This document shows positions 54,741 to 63,421 of a stretch of DNA of 64,000 nucleotides, one piece after another; position 1 is the first letter of the stretch; each line of letters begins with the position of its first letter. Below the pieces are notes generated by a model that saw only the letters and a program-made list of their open reading frames with translations, did not search any database and had not been told where the DNA came from. The DNA comes from Anaerobiospirillum thomasii (GTDB taxonomy: Bacteria; Pseudomonadota; Gammaproteobacteria; Enterobacterales; Succinivibrionaceae): NCBI RefSeq assembly GCF_900445255.1, contig NZ_UAPU01000007.1, forward strand, positions 354,001 to 418,000, read 5' to 3'. Made by a program: the position numbers and the translations under genes.

Positions 54741-55697
54741 TTAAAAATCCAGATTTGACATCATACGGCGTGGAATTAACATACCCTTTTTAAAATAGCC
54801 AACACCCAGGAAGCGGCCGTTGCAGCGTATCTGCACATTCTCCTCCTCTTTTGCTATAAGAGCCTTGTCAAAATCACAGCCATCAAAATCCCTGCCCTGT
54901 CTTACACCGTGGGTTAAAGGTTCGGCCATAGCATATGGCAGATTTACCACTGGCAGCGATGCCACACACAGCTCAAGAGGCAACAGCAACTCATCAAGCT
55001 TTGAAAAATCATCAATATCGGATCTGCTGTCTTTAATAGCCTGCAGATCATCAATGCTGTATAAAGGCCCCTCTGGCAGACCCTCCACACCAGAGCGGCG
55101 CAGATAGCTGACATAGGCACCACAGCCTAAAGCCTCACCTATATCCTGAATCAGTGTTCTTATATAGGTACCCTTGGAGCATGTCACCTCAACAGTAAAG
55201 GTATCAGCCTTTATATCCAAAACCTTTATATCAAAGATAGTGACCTGTCTTTTAGGTATTTCAACCTCAACTCCGGCTCTTGCATATTTATATAAAGCCT
55301 TGCCGTTGATCTTGATGGCACTGTAGATTGGCGGTACCTGTGTTATAGTGCCTTTAAACTGCTCTATAACTTCATAAAGGCGATCCATGGCATTGCCCAC
55401 ATCGCGCTTTATGACAACATCACCTTCTCTGTCACCAGAGGTTGTGGTTATGCCAAGGGTGCCAGTGGCAATATATTTTTTATTGCCATCTAAAAAAAAG
55501 CATGAAAACTTGGCTGCCTCTCCAAAGCAGATAGGCAAAAGACCGCAGGCGGCCGGATCAAGCGATCCTGTATGACCAGCCTTTTGTGCTGCCATTATGG
55601 CTCTTGTAATAACCAGTGCCTGTGAAGATGACATATCCTCTTTTTTATCAAGAAGTAAGATACCACTTATATCGCGTCTTTTCTTTTTAACTCGCAT
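54741..55697 (-). CDS. truB: TruB: tRNA pseudouridine-55 synthase
   Basis: Makes pseudouridine 55 in the T loop of tRNAs. About 318 aa. Catalytic Asp in GHTGSLDPAACGLLPICFGEA near 45; VPPIYSAIKINGKALYKYAR near 120; CSKGTYIRTLIQDIGEALGC near 175; C-terminal PUA-like part. I chose ATG 55697 (MRVKKKRRDISGILLLDK), which matches the family start; ATG 55718 is possible. Convergent with the hemH fragment. Confidence 0.94.
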   Translation of the reverse strand: MRVKKKRRDISGILLLDKKEDMSSSQALVITRAIMAAQKAGHTGSLDPAACGLLPICFGEAAKFSCFFLDGNKKYIATGTLGITTTSGDREGDVVIKRDVGNAMDRLYEVIEQFKGTITQVPPIYSAIKINGKALYKYARAGVEVEIPKRQVTIFDIKVLDIKADTFTVEVTCSKGTYIRTLIQDIGEALGCGAYVSYLRRSGVEGLPEGPLYSIDDLQAIKDSRSDIDDFSKLDELLLPLELCVASLPVVNLPYAMAEPLTHGVRQGRDFDGCDFDKALIAKEEENVQIRCNGRFLGVGYFKKGMLIPRRMMSNLDF

Positions 55698-55809
55698 TTT
55701 AAAAACAATATAATTCAAAGAAACATTAAAATTATGTCAGGATCTGACATAATTGTATCATCAACTCTAGTTTGCTTTAAAAACTTTAGAGCTTATAAAA
55801 ATTTTATCT

Positions 55810-55838
55810 CTAGACAGCGATAAGAGCATTATTATATT
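55810..55838 (+). promoter_or_regulatory. Possible plus-strand promoter left of the CRISPR array
   Basis: TAGACA, 16 bp, TATATT upstream of the first repeat. It would allow transcription of the array in the same direction as cas1 and cas12c. It competes with the view that the leader lies on the right side of the array. Confidence 0.3.
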
Positions 55839-55866
55839 TAACATGTCATTTTGTCGTGAAAACATA

Positions 55867-56451
55867 CCTCATCAATCCGATCAATAATGAGTTTAGGTTA
55901 GTGCAATCTTACCTCATCAATCCTATCAATAATGAGTTAGCTTAGACAGCTCTACCTCATCAATCCTATCAATAATGAGTTGTATTGAAGGCTTTTACCT
56001 CATCAATCCTATCAATAATGAGTAGCCACGAGCAACTATTCCTCATCAATCCTATCAATAATGAGAATGTATTTAAATAGGTACCTCATCAATCCTATCA
56101 ATAATGAGTTGGTTTAAGCGTTTTGGCCTCATCAATCCTATCAATAATGAGTAACACCCATAACAGACACCTCATCAATCCTATCAATAATGAGCTGATG
56201 ATGCATTGCTATCCTCATCAATCCTATCAATAATGAGTTCAATAAATTTCACGGTCCTCATCAATCCTATCAATAATGAGAAAAGTGAAAGTTTTTTGCC
56301 TCATCAATCCTATCAATAATGAGAGGGCTGTTTTTGCCGTACCTCATCAATCCTATCAATAATGAGTTCATTCGTTTTGACATCCTCATCAATCCTATCA
56401 ATAATGAGAGCTTACCAAGTTATCAGCCTCATCAATCCTATCAATAATGAG
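55867..56451. CRISPR. Type V-C CRISPR array: 14 repeats of 25 bp, 13 spacers of mostly 18 bp
   Basis: Repeats begin CCTCATCAATCC and end TCAATAATGAG, with starts at 55867, 55912, 55955, 55998, 56041, 56084, 56127, 56170, 56213, 56256, 56299, 56342, 56384 and 56427. All are identical except the first, which has G instead of T at position 13. Spacers are 20, then 18 (ten times), 17 and 18 bp. The repeat ends CTCAT/ATGAG can form a 5-bp stem. The degenerate repeat on the left suggests that the leader is on the right, next to cas1, and that crRNA is read from the minus strand; this is not certain. Short repeats and spacers are the known hallmark of type V-C/V-D arrays. Confidence 0.97.
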
Positions 56452-56555
56452 CATAGCATATAAATTAATCAAAAAATCAAACACATATCAAAAAATAAAT
56501 GATTAAAACTAATATAATAATTACAGTAATTATCATATAAAAAATAAAGTTGAGC
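56452..56555. promoter_or_regulatory. Probable CRISPR leader / cas1 5' region
   Basis: 104 bp, very AT-rich, between the last identical repeat and cas1. No open frame. It should hold the cas1 promoter (plus) and, if the array is read leftwards, the array promoter (minus). Confidence 0.5.
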
Positions 56556-57608
56556 ATGATTATGGACATAAAACCTTTAAAAATCAACGAGCAACAACAT
56601 GATGATTTTATATGGACTTGGAAAAACAACAGCAAAAGCTCTAAAGTCAGTCTTTGGCTTCCATACTTTTCTGAAGTCTCCAGAGTTAAAAAGACCTCCA
56701 GATGGATTATTAAATACAATGGAGGAGAAATAGAAGCCGATCTTGCCAAGGTTGATTTTTTATTGTTTTATGGAGCAACTGGTTCGCTACCTCTAGAGTT
56801 TTTAGATGAGCTTTCAAAATATAGTATTATTTTTATAATTCATAGACGTAATATAATAAAACCATATATTTTTATACCATCTAATCTCAGCGATACTAAT
56901 GATATTTTAAGTAATCAGATATTGTACAGAAGCAATGAAATAAAAAGGTGTTATATTGCAAGAACAATAATTCATCAAAAGTTAAATTCAATGAACAGAT
57001 GCTGTACTATGTACGTCACATACTACGATGAATTAGGCAAGACTCGAAATATAGACGCAATTAGAGCTGTAGAAGCTAAAGCTACAGCACGATTCTGGAA
57101 ATACTGGTATAAAGGATTGCAACTTGAAACATCAAGAAGATCTGAAAGTCCAATTAATATTACTCTTGATGCAGGTTCAAAGTTTATATATGGAATATTG
57201 CTAAGATGGATATTATTTCATAAACTGTCTCCATGTCACGGTTATCTGCATGTTACAACAGATTATCCAAGTCTGGTTTACGATCTCATTGAGCCTTATC
57301 GCTACATAATTGAGGAATCAGTAGTGAAAGCCTACAATGAGTTGGATGGATCTTTAAATACAAAAGATCTTACATCTTATACACTTAATAACATAAAAGA
57401 TTATCTTGAAGAAATTATTTATGTTCCGGCAACCAGGCAGTATACAAGAAGAAAAAATCTTCTGCACGGAGTTGTTCTTGCATTAAGAGCATATCTTTCC
57501 GGGGACAGCCTTCGTTTTATTATACCTACAGAAGGTGTAAAGAAAGGAGGAAGACCTGTCAATATAGGATTTAAACTACCAGGAGAGGTAAAGAAACAAG
57601 CATTATAG
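56556..57608 (+). CDS. cas1: Cas1 integrase, type V-C (Cas2-less)
   Basis: About 350 aa. It inserts new spacers into the array. Catalytic pattern of Cas1: Glu in AVEAKATARFWKYWYKG (about E173), His in SPCHGYLHVTTDYP (about H232), acidic residues in SLVYDLIEPYRY (about D243/E246). The C-terminal half is helical as in other Cas1 proteins. I take ATG 56556; TTG 56550 and ATG 56562 are alternatives. No cas2 or cas4 lies in the locus, matching type V-C, where Cas1 alone works as a mini-integrase and prefers 17-19 bp fragments. It looks intact. Confidence 0.92.
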   Translation: MIMDIKPLKINEQQHDDFIWTWKNNSKSSKVSLWLPYFSEVSRVKKTSRWIIKYNGGEIEADLAKVDFLLFYGATGSLPLEFLDELSKYSIIFIIHRRNIIKPYIFIPSNLSDTNDILSNQILYRSNEIKRCYIARTIIHQKLNSMNRCCTMYVTYYDELGKTRNIDAIRAVEAKATARFWKYWYKGLQLETSRRSESPINITLDAGSKFIYGILLRWILFHKLSPCHGYLHVTTDYPSLVYDLIEPYRYIIEESVVKAYNELDGSLNTKDLTSYTLNNIKDYLEEIIYVPATRQYTRRKNLLHGVVLALRAYLSGDSLRFIIPTEGVKKGGRPVNIGFKLPGEVKKQAL

Positions 57609-57738
57609 TGGGATAGTTTTGATAGGCACTGCTATCCCAACAGCGCCCTTATGAGCGAGGTACGGAGACAGAAGAATCTGCATCCAATGCTCAAGAGGGA
57701 TTGTTCTTTCATATTATATAAAAAAAAGGAAAAAATCA
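57609..57738 (+). ncRNA. Candidate scoutRNA region between cas1 and cas12c
   Basis: 130 bp without a credible protein. It opens with an 8-bp perfect hairpin TGGGATAG...CTATCCCA whose 15-nt loop contains TTGATAGG, an 8-nt match to the middle of the CRISPR repeat (reverse orientation). Cas12c and Cas12d effectors are known to use a short scoutRNA with only a few bases of complementarity to the repeat. The position and match fit this, but no promoter or end is defined, and the match could be chance. Confidence 0.4.
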
Positions 57739-60700
57739 ATGAAAGATATCAAGCATTCACTTATAAGTGGACAAAAAGCTCAAAAGTTCAGAAAGCATTT
57801 GGCTATGTCATCTGCCAGCGTATCAGACAAGAAAAAGGAAAAATCGCTTTTGACATATAAATTCAGACTTGATTTAAATGAGAATATGTCTGAAATACAA
57901 GACAGAATACCTAAGTTTTCAGACTACATAAAATTATATAATAAAATTGAAGGTGTAGAGCCTGGCACATTGACACATTATTTATGCACCTTTGTCCTGG
58001 CTGGATTTAGACTTTTTTCCAATGCAACATCAGCATTTGAATTTATAAAATCACAAAATAACCCATGTTTAGAGCATTTATCCTCACATGAACTTTTAAA
58101 ATCCAGCGCTGTTGCTTTTGATCTTACAGCAGATCTTGCTATCTCAGAGCCTGGATATGAGCCATATTTGGCAATTGCCAGAATTCTTGAAAGATACACC
58201 GATCCGGACAAGAAAATTAACCGCTTTGTAAAAGACAACTTTACAACAAATAACAACAATGCTCTATCCTGGCTTTTGGGTAATGGTCATAAGTTTTTTA
58301 AAGAATCTACAGCGCAAGAAATAGCTTTGTGTTATGGCATACCAGATGATAAGTTTGACTGTGCCAAGGCCATTAAAAATGCAGCTGACAAGTTAGAGTT
58401 TAACAGTTCCCTATTTTCAAATGACATGCGTCTTTCTTATTTCAGATCATGCTTTGGAGGACATATTGGCAGCTGGGCAACTAACTATATAAAAAGGCTT
58501 TTAGAGCTTGAAAAAATCATACTAAACATCAGCTATGAAATCAAAATACCTAAAGCTTTTATCTCCTCTTCCAATGACTTTTTAACACATTGCAATCTTA
58601 ACCGCGGCGATATTGAAGAATTAATTTCTAATATAAAAAGCAGTTCAACCACTACTAATGTCAAAGATGCTCTTAGCAGATTGCTTGGACACAAACATGG
58701 TGCATCATCTGCCGATATAAAGGCAATAAGAGATTACTCAGAGCTAATCAACAGACTTTGTGCTTATAAAGAGCAGATATTTAATACAATAGATCAGGTC
58801 GCTGAAGACAAAAACTCATTGTGGCATGACATAAAACGCCAAACAAAAGAAGAATTGCAGACCTGGGAGAAATTAGAAAAACTGCCAAAACTAAATGATT
58901 TAAGTGGCGGAGTTCCGCAGGCTGAGAATGAATTAAACGCAAAACTAATGCAGCTTAAACTTGTAACAGAGGCACAGAACAATCATTTTGCAAAGATTAT
59001 GCAGTGGGTGCATAGCAATATTACAAACTTTTCTCCCTTTAATCATATAGTGCAGACTCAGCAGGCAAAATTAGATAACAGACCAAAGGAAAATACAACT
59101 GCCTGCGATCTTGCCGTGAGAATGTTCCTGCATAAAATAGGACGTATAGCCCGCGAAGATAACAACATTCTATGTAAAGAGCTGCAGCAATGGTTTTTAG
59201 ATAATAAAGTTTTTGATAATAAGACTGATTTTAATAAATACTTTCATAATAAGCTTGGCTCTATATACATATCCCCTTACAGCACTCAGAAAAATGCGGG
59301 ATATAAAATAAATAAAGAAGTTTTAAACTTTGGTGAAAAAATTGTCTTGCTTTTCACTGACAAATTACAAGAGATTAATAAGAGGTATGAAGGTAATTCC
59401 ATTGCTGAAAAATCAGAGTTAAATTCACTTTTAAAATTAAAGTATTTTTACTATAACTTCTTTATATCTAGCATAAATAAAGCAGTTCCAGTTTCTATTG
59501 TCAAACCACTACTGCCAGATGATATGATAGAGCAATCTCTATCTGCAACACACAAAATAAGATTAAAAAGCAATGAAGTAGATCCATCTACCCTAAGCTC
59601 CATTTTTAATATTTATAAATCATTAATCAGTGGTTGCTATACAGTATTAAATCGTGAAACTTTCTTCTTAAGAACGAAATTTTCCTGGATTAAAAACTTC
59701 ACCCTGTTCTATGTTCCAAAGGCAGATGCCTCATGGATTATGCCTGAGAGATACCTAAAAAATACACGCTGGAAACAGTATATAGAAGAGGAGGTTTTAG
59801 TTTTTGAAAATGATAAATATAAGGTAGATATAACTCAGACATTTAATAATATATGCTCAGCGCCTGCTGACTATGCTGAGCTTCTTGTTCAATTACCTCA
59901 TGACTGGTTTTATCAATTGCCCTATAAATGTGCCAAGGAAGACAATTATGTACAGGCCATAGCAATATGTAAAAAAAAAGGATTCCCTAAGCAGAGCAGA
60001 TTAAATACGCGCATATCTGGCAGACTTATAGGTCCATCATCATTTAAGTCAAAACTTGACTCAGTACTTATATATAACGGCGATGTCACTATTTCTGATA
60101 TGACGCTGCTTGTTGAGCAGAGAGTCAGTCAGCAGCTAAAGCCCGATGAGAGTCTTGAGCTTAAAAAGTATGATCCTGAATTTACACTTGCAATCCCTAT
60201 TAATGATGCAAGATCTCAGAGCACCAATTACAGCTTTAAACACATAATTGCAATTGATCAAGGAGAGATAGGACCTTCATATGCAGTGTTTAATTTAAGC
60301 GATGCCGGCAATGCCAAAGCAGAGCCTATTGCAACTGGTTCAATAAGAATACCTTCAATCAGGCGCCTTATAAAATCCGTTTCTTCTTTTAGAAAGAAAA
60401 AGAGTACAACGCAGAAATTTAATCAACGCTTTGATTCTACAATGTTTAACATCAGAGAAAATGTCACAGGCGATATCTGCAGTGTCATTGTAGGTCTTAT
60501 GCAAAAATATAATGCTTTTCCAGTACTGGAACGAGAAGTTTCTAACCTTGAGAGCGGTTCGAAGCAATTATCATTAGTATATAAAGCTGTAAACTCAATG
60601 TTTCTATACTCTGATGTAGAAATGCAAAATACAAATCGTAAATCATGGTGGAGAGATGCAGATCACTGGCAAACTAATATTTTAAGGCTTGTAAGGGGTG

Positions 60701-60753
60701 AGAATAAAACCTCAAAATCTGTAAAACCCAAAGGTCAGAGCTATAAAGCCTAA
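57739..60753 (+). CDS. cas12c: Cas12c-type effector, N-terminal part (gene split by IS)
   Basis: 1003 native residues plus one foreign codon, then TAA inside the IS end. Cas12c similarity: PGTLTHYLCTFVLAGFRLFS near residue 75; LSWLLGNGHKF near 175; FYVPKADASWIMP near 655; RuvC-I IIAIDQGEIGPSYAV (D840); GDICSVIVGLMQKYNAFPVL then E931 (RuvC-II), followed by WWRDADHW. ATG 57739 has AAGGA at 8 bases. The zinc-finger and RuvC-III residues are missing from this product, so DNA cleavage is not expected from it alone. Intact length would be about 1166 aa, slightly shorter than usual Cas12c. Confidence 0.9.
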   Translation: MKDIKHSLISGQKAQKFRKHLAMSSASVSDKKKEKSLLTYKFRLDLNENMSEIQDRIPKFSDYIKLYNKIEGVEPGTLTHYLCTFVLAGFRLFSNATSAFEFIKSQNNPCLEHLSSHELLKSSAVAFDLTADLAISEPGYEPYLAIARILERYTDPDKKINRFVKDNFTTNNNNALSWLLGNGHKFFKESTAQEIALCYGIPDDKFDCAKAIKNAADKLEFNSSLFSNDMRLSYFRSCFGGHIGSWATNYIKRLLELEKIILNISYEIKIPKAFISSSNDFLTHCNLNRGDIEELISNIKSSSTTTNVKDALSRLLGHKHGASSADIKAIRDYSELINRLCAYKEQIFNTIDQVAEDKNSLWHDIKRQTKEELQTWEKLEKLPKLNDLSGGVPQAENELNAKLMQLKLVTEAQNNHFAKIMQWVHSNITNFSPFNHIVQTQQAKLDNRPKENTTACDLAVRMFLHKIGRIAREDNNILCKELQQWFLDNKVFDNKTDFNKYFHNKLGSIYISPYSTQKNAGYKINKEVLNFGEKIVLLFTDKLQEINKRYEGNSIAEKSELNSLLKLKYFYYNFFISSINKAVPVSIVKPLLPDDMIEQSLSATHKIRLKSNEVDPSTLSSIFNIYKSLISGCYTVLNRETFFLRTKFSWIKNFTLFYVPKADASWIMPERYLKNTRWKQYIEEEVLVFENDKYKVDITQTFNNICSAPADYAELLVQLPHDWFYQLPYKCAKEDNYVQAIAICKKKGFPKQSRLNTRISGRLIGPSSFKSKLDSVLIYNGDVTISDMTLLVEQRVSQQLKPDESLELKKYDPEFTLAIPINDARSQSTNYSFKHIIAIDQGEIGPSYAVFNLSDAGNAKAEPIATGSIRIPSIRRLIKSVSSFRKKKSTTQKFNQRFDSTMFNIRENVTGDICSVIVGLMQKYNAFPVLEREVSNLESGSKQLSLVYKAVNSMFLYSDVEMQNTNRKSWWRDADHWQTNILRLVRGENKTSKSVKPKGQSYKA
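60743..60748. repeat. Target-site duplication, left copy
   Basis: ATAAAG directly before the left IS end; the same six bases occur at 62757-62762. Confidence 0.9.
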
Positions 60754-62756
60754 AGTCCCATGATTTGTGTTACAACTAAATTTGTTATTTTTTCACTCTA
60801 ACTTTTGTTTTTTTTCTTTTGACCTTTAGATTTAAGTATGATTTTTTTACTATAAGCCCATCCGGATCTACTATTGCTGCCAGCAAAGATTTTGCAAACT
60901 TGGTTGGAGCATTAACCTGATGTAAGTAATCAAGATTTTTCTCAACCTGACCTGATTCAAGTATTGCGATCTCGCTTTCTCTAAACTCAACTTTAATATT
61001 GTTCAAAGTCTCAACGGCATATTTATAAGATTTATTATTAGAGCGCAGAAAGCCTCTAATGCGTTGCATAATGGTTCTTTTTATAACCAAAGCTATGAAG
61101 AGAATAAAGAATTTGCCGTCTAAGGAGCTCTGGTTGTGAATGCCCAACGGCAGGCCGTTAAGGTCATTTTTTAAAATATCAAAGTTAGCCTCATCAATTT
61201 CACGCCTTCTATAATATTCCAAAGCATCCTGTGCTGTATAGTTAGCTTCAGGCTCTGAAAATAAGGCAAAAGTACCAAGACGATTAACATATTTTTGAGC
61301 TATAGCTTCATCAAGAACTAATTTTCTACCTCGGCCTTTTCCTTGATACACAAAGCAGTTTTTTACATCTGCCATTATACAGGCTCCTGATGGAAGCTCT
61401 TTGGTATCGGCAATAGCTCTCTTACACTCCTCAAGGGATGAAAAGAAATCTGCCATCTTATTGGCACGCCTTTGAACGCTTTGGTATAAATGCAGTTTGA
61501 GTTTTACATCGTTCCAGATAAAGTCCTCAGTGTAGCAATATAAGGTCTCGCACTCACCACTGCGCGTCTTTAAAGTTATGGTATTGGTTATAGATTGCTC
61601 TTTAGTAGCAATAGAGCTCAGATATTCGTCAACAGCCTTTATAGTTCCAGGAACACCTACAATAAATTTTAATTTAAGCTCTTTAAGGTGTCTGAGATTA
61701 TCAAGCGTTGTCATACCTCTGTCCATAACGAGAGTAATATTCTCTGGGAGGTTGCGATCTAGCGCTGTATCAATAATATTCTTGAGATTGGCTTTGTCGG
61801 TAAGACTTCCTGAATAATGATCAAAAAAGACAGGTATGCCAGTACGCTCATTGCTAAATAAGGCATAGTTTACAAGTGGCAGATTTTCTACAGTTCCATG
61901 TGTGTAGCCATACTCTGCCTCTCTCATAAGTTTTGCTTTTGAAGTAAAGGCAGTTACATCATAAGCCAGACAGTCGCTTCCTGATGCATAAGGGATCCAT
62001 AACTTGAAGAAATCACGCAGTTTTTTGGTATCAAGATTGCGCATTAGGTAAGATGCAGCCTGCGATGTTACTCCTTGTGCATCATTGAAAGCGTTAAAGG
62101 TAGTAGACAGCTCTTCAAGTGCTTCAAGCGATGTTCTGCCAGATGCGTATACTGTTGCTATAAAGCACATAGAGTCAACAAGTCTTGAATCTTTAAAGGC
62201 TTCTATGAGTTTATCGTATAACCCTGACTGAAGGAGTGCTATATAGGCAATGGCCGGAAACGCTGGATATATTACAGCACCTGGTGCGTATTCAAAAGAT
62301 GTGTGCTTCCCTGGCAGACCAACTTTAGCGTAATTAGCCTCAGGTAGTGCAAGATTTCTTAGTTTGTAATAGTTTTCATTTGGGTGCATTTGTGTGTCAG
62401 TACGCTCGCCATTTACAGGTACCCCGATGATGCGACGCTTGCGATTGCTCTTTCTTGAGCCATCATCATCTTTCCAAGGCTCTATAAATTCACAAATGTA
62501 TAAATCAGGGCCTCTTTGGCGAAAGTATACATTAGATACTGGAATATCAACCGTTTTGTCTAAATAAATCATTTTTACACCGCCCAGTTGTAACACAGTA
62601 AGCACACAATTTATATAAGAATAATAGAACAATAGCCTTAAAAAATCAAGGTTAAATTGATAAAAATAAGCTTTAATTACAATGGGATATGAACAGATGC
62701 GAGGGTGTTAGAAGTAGAAGTGCTATAAGTTGTAACACAAATCATTGGATTTTAGG
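60749..62756. mobile_element. IS1634-like element inserted in cas12c
   Basis: 2008 bp. Terminal inverted repeats: left CCTAAAGTCCCATGATTTGT, right reverse-complemented CCTAAAATCCAATGATTTGT, both followed by GTTACAACT (about 29 bp, two to three mismatches). Flanked by the 6-bp duplication ATAAAG. It holds one transposase gene, antisense to cas12c. It is a different element from the copies at 1 and 37268. Confidence 0.93.
60785..62575 (-). CDS. IS1634-family DDE transposase
   Basis: About 596-615 aa, full length; the start is near ATG 62575 (MIYLDKTVDIPVSNVYFRQR), an in-frame start further up at 62632 being possible. DDE residues: DCLAYDVTAFTS near 200, VMDRGMTTLDNLRHLKEL near 290 and the Y-x2-R-x3-E-x6-K signature YYRRREIDEANFDILK near 455 (numbers from the ATG at 62575). 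No frameshift, so it may be active. The C-terminus is very basic. Confidence 0.92.
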   Translation of the reverse strand, partial: KMIYLDKTVDIPVSNVYFRQRGPDLYICEFIEPWKDDDGSRKSNRKRRIIGVPVNGERTDTQMHPNENYYKLRNLALPEANYAKVGLPGKHTSFEYAPGAVIYPAFPAIAYIALLQSGLYDKLIEAFKDSRLVDSMCFIATVYASGRTSLEALEELSTTFNAFNDAQGVTSQAASYLMRNLDTKKLRDFFKLWIPYASGSDCLAYDVTAFTSKAKLMREAEYGYTHGTVENLPLVNYALFSNERTGIPVFFDHYSGSLTDKANLKNIIDTALDRNLPENITLVMDRGMTTLDNLRHLKELKLKFIVGVPGTIKAVDEYLSSIATKEQSITNTITLKTRSGECETLYCYTEDFIWNDVKLKLHLYQSVQRRANKMADFFSSLEECKRAIADTKELPSGACIMADVKNCFVYQGKGRGRKLVLDEAIAQKYVNRLGTFALFSEPEANYTAQDALEYYRRREIDEANFDILKNDLNGLPLGIHNQSSLDGKFFILFIALVIKRTIMQRIRGFLRSNNKSYKYAVETLNNIKVEFRESEIAILESGQVEKNLDYLHQVNAPTKFAKSLLAAIVDPDGLIVKKSYLNLKVKRKKTKVRVKK

Positions 62757-62762
62757 ATAAAG
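62757..62762. repeat. Target-site duplication, right copy
   Basis: ATAAAG directly after the right IS end, identical to 60743-60748. Confidence 0.9.
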
Positions 62763-63253
62763 AATTAAAAATCTACCCCGGAGTGAGTGTCAGTGCATAT
62801 ATGACCAGCAGAATCTGCTCATGCTGTGGCAGAAATATTTTTGAATTAATAAAAAATGATGAGCTTGAGGATAAACATAAAAAATATCAGGTTAACGCAC
62901 AGGGCGAGATCAATATAAGAGGTGAAGTAATTAAACTCTATCAAAAATCAGACAGTCACAAAACTTTAGTACCTGGACTTAAAAGTAAAAAAACCTATAA
63001 CGCCATCAATCAAAGAGCCCCTATGGTTACCCCATACCCTGAGGGTATTATAGATATTGAGCAGCTTAAAAAAATAATTCGCTTTAATTTAAGGCGTGCT
63101 CCGGCAAGTCGCATGTCTAAAGATAGTACTCAAAGCAGATATTTCTGTGTGTTTAAGAACTGTAAAAATCATCAGGTTGAAAAACATGCAGATATTAATG
63201 CAGCGATAAATATCGGCAGAAGATTTTTAGCTGATATTATTATTCATAATTAA
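62763..63253 (+). pseudogene. cas12c: Cas12c-type effector, C-terminal part after the IS
   Basis: Continues the effector frame exactly: joining AAA at 60747 and the duplicated G to 62763 gives K-ELKIYPGVSVSAYMTSRI. It contains CSCCGRN and, 110 residues later, YFCVFKNCKNH (four-cysteine zinc site), then KHADINAAINIGRRFL with D1147 (RuvC-III, numbering of the rejoined protein). A GTG at 62783 could start a 156-aa piece, but no ribosome-binding site is seen. Whether the two halves could associate in trans is unknown. Confidence 0.9.
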
Positions 63254-63257
63254 TAAT

Positions 63258-63306
63258 ATAAAAAGGGAGCAAAGATGAGTGCAAACAGCACCAATAAAGC
63301 TCCCTT
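63258..63306 (+). terminator. Structured element after cas12c
   Basis: AAGGGAGC pairs with GCTCCCTT over a loop that itself contains GTGC-aaaca-GCAC; TATATTTT follows. Most simply the transcription terminator of the cas operon. The loop also has GATGAG, present in the repeat (reverse orientation), so a role as a small RNA is possible. Confidence 0.5.
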
Positions 63307-63421
63307 ATATTTTAATAAAAATATTATATAAACTATACATAGAGATGATCTAATATAGAAATTTTTTTTATTATATAAACCTCAAAATAACCAATTTCAT
63401 TTTCTTATCTTAGGAGAATAA

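Noticed and set aside
57651-57860. Small protein gene between cas1 and cas12c (possible cas2)
   Set aside because: It overlaps the cas12c start in another frame, is lysine-rich without Cas2 features and has no ribosome-binding site.
62783-63253. An independent 156-aa zinc-finger protein (GTG start)
   Set aside because: It is the continuation of the cas12c frame across the IS; the residues just upstream (ELKIYPG) also belong to the effector, and no ribosome-binding site is seen.
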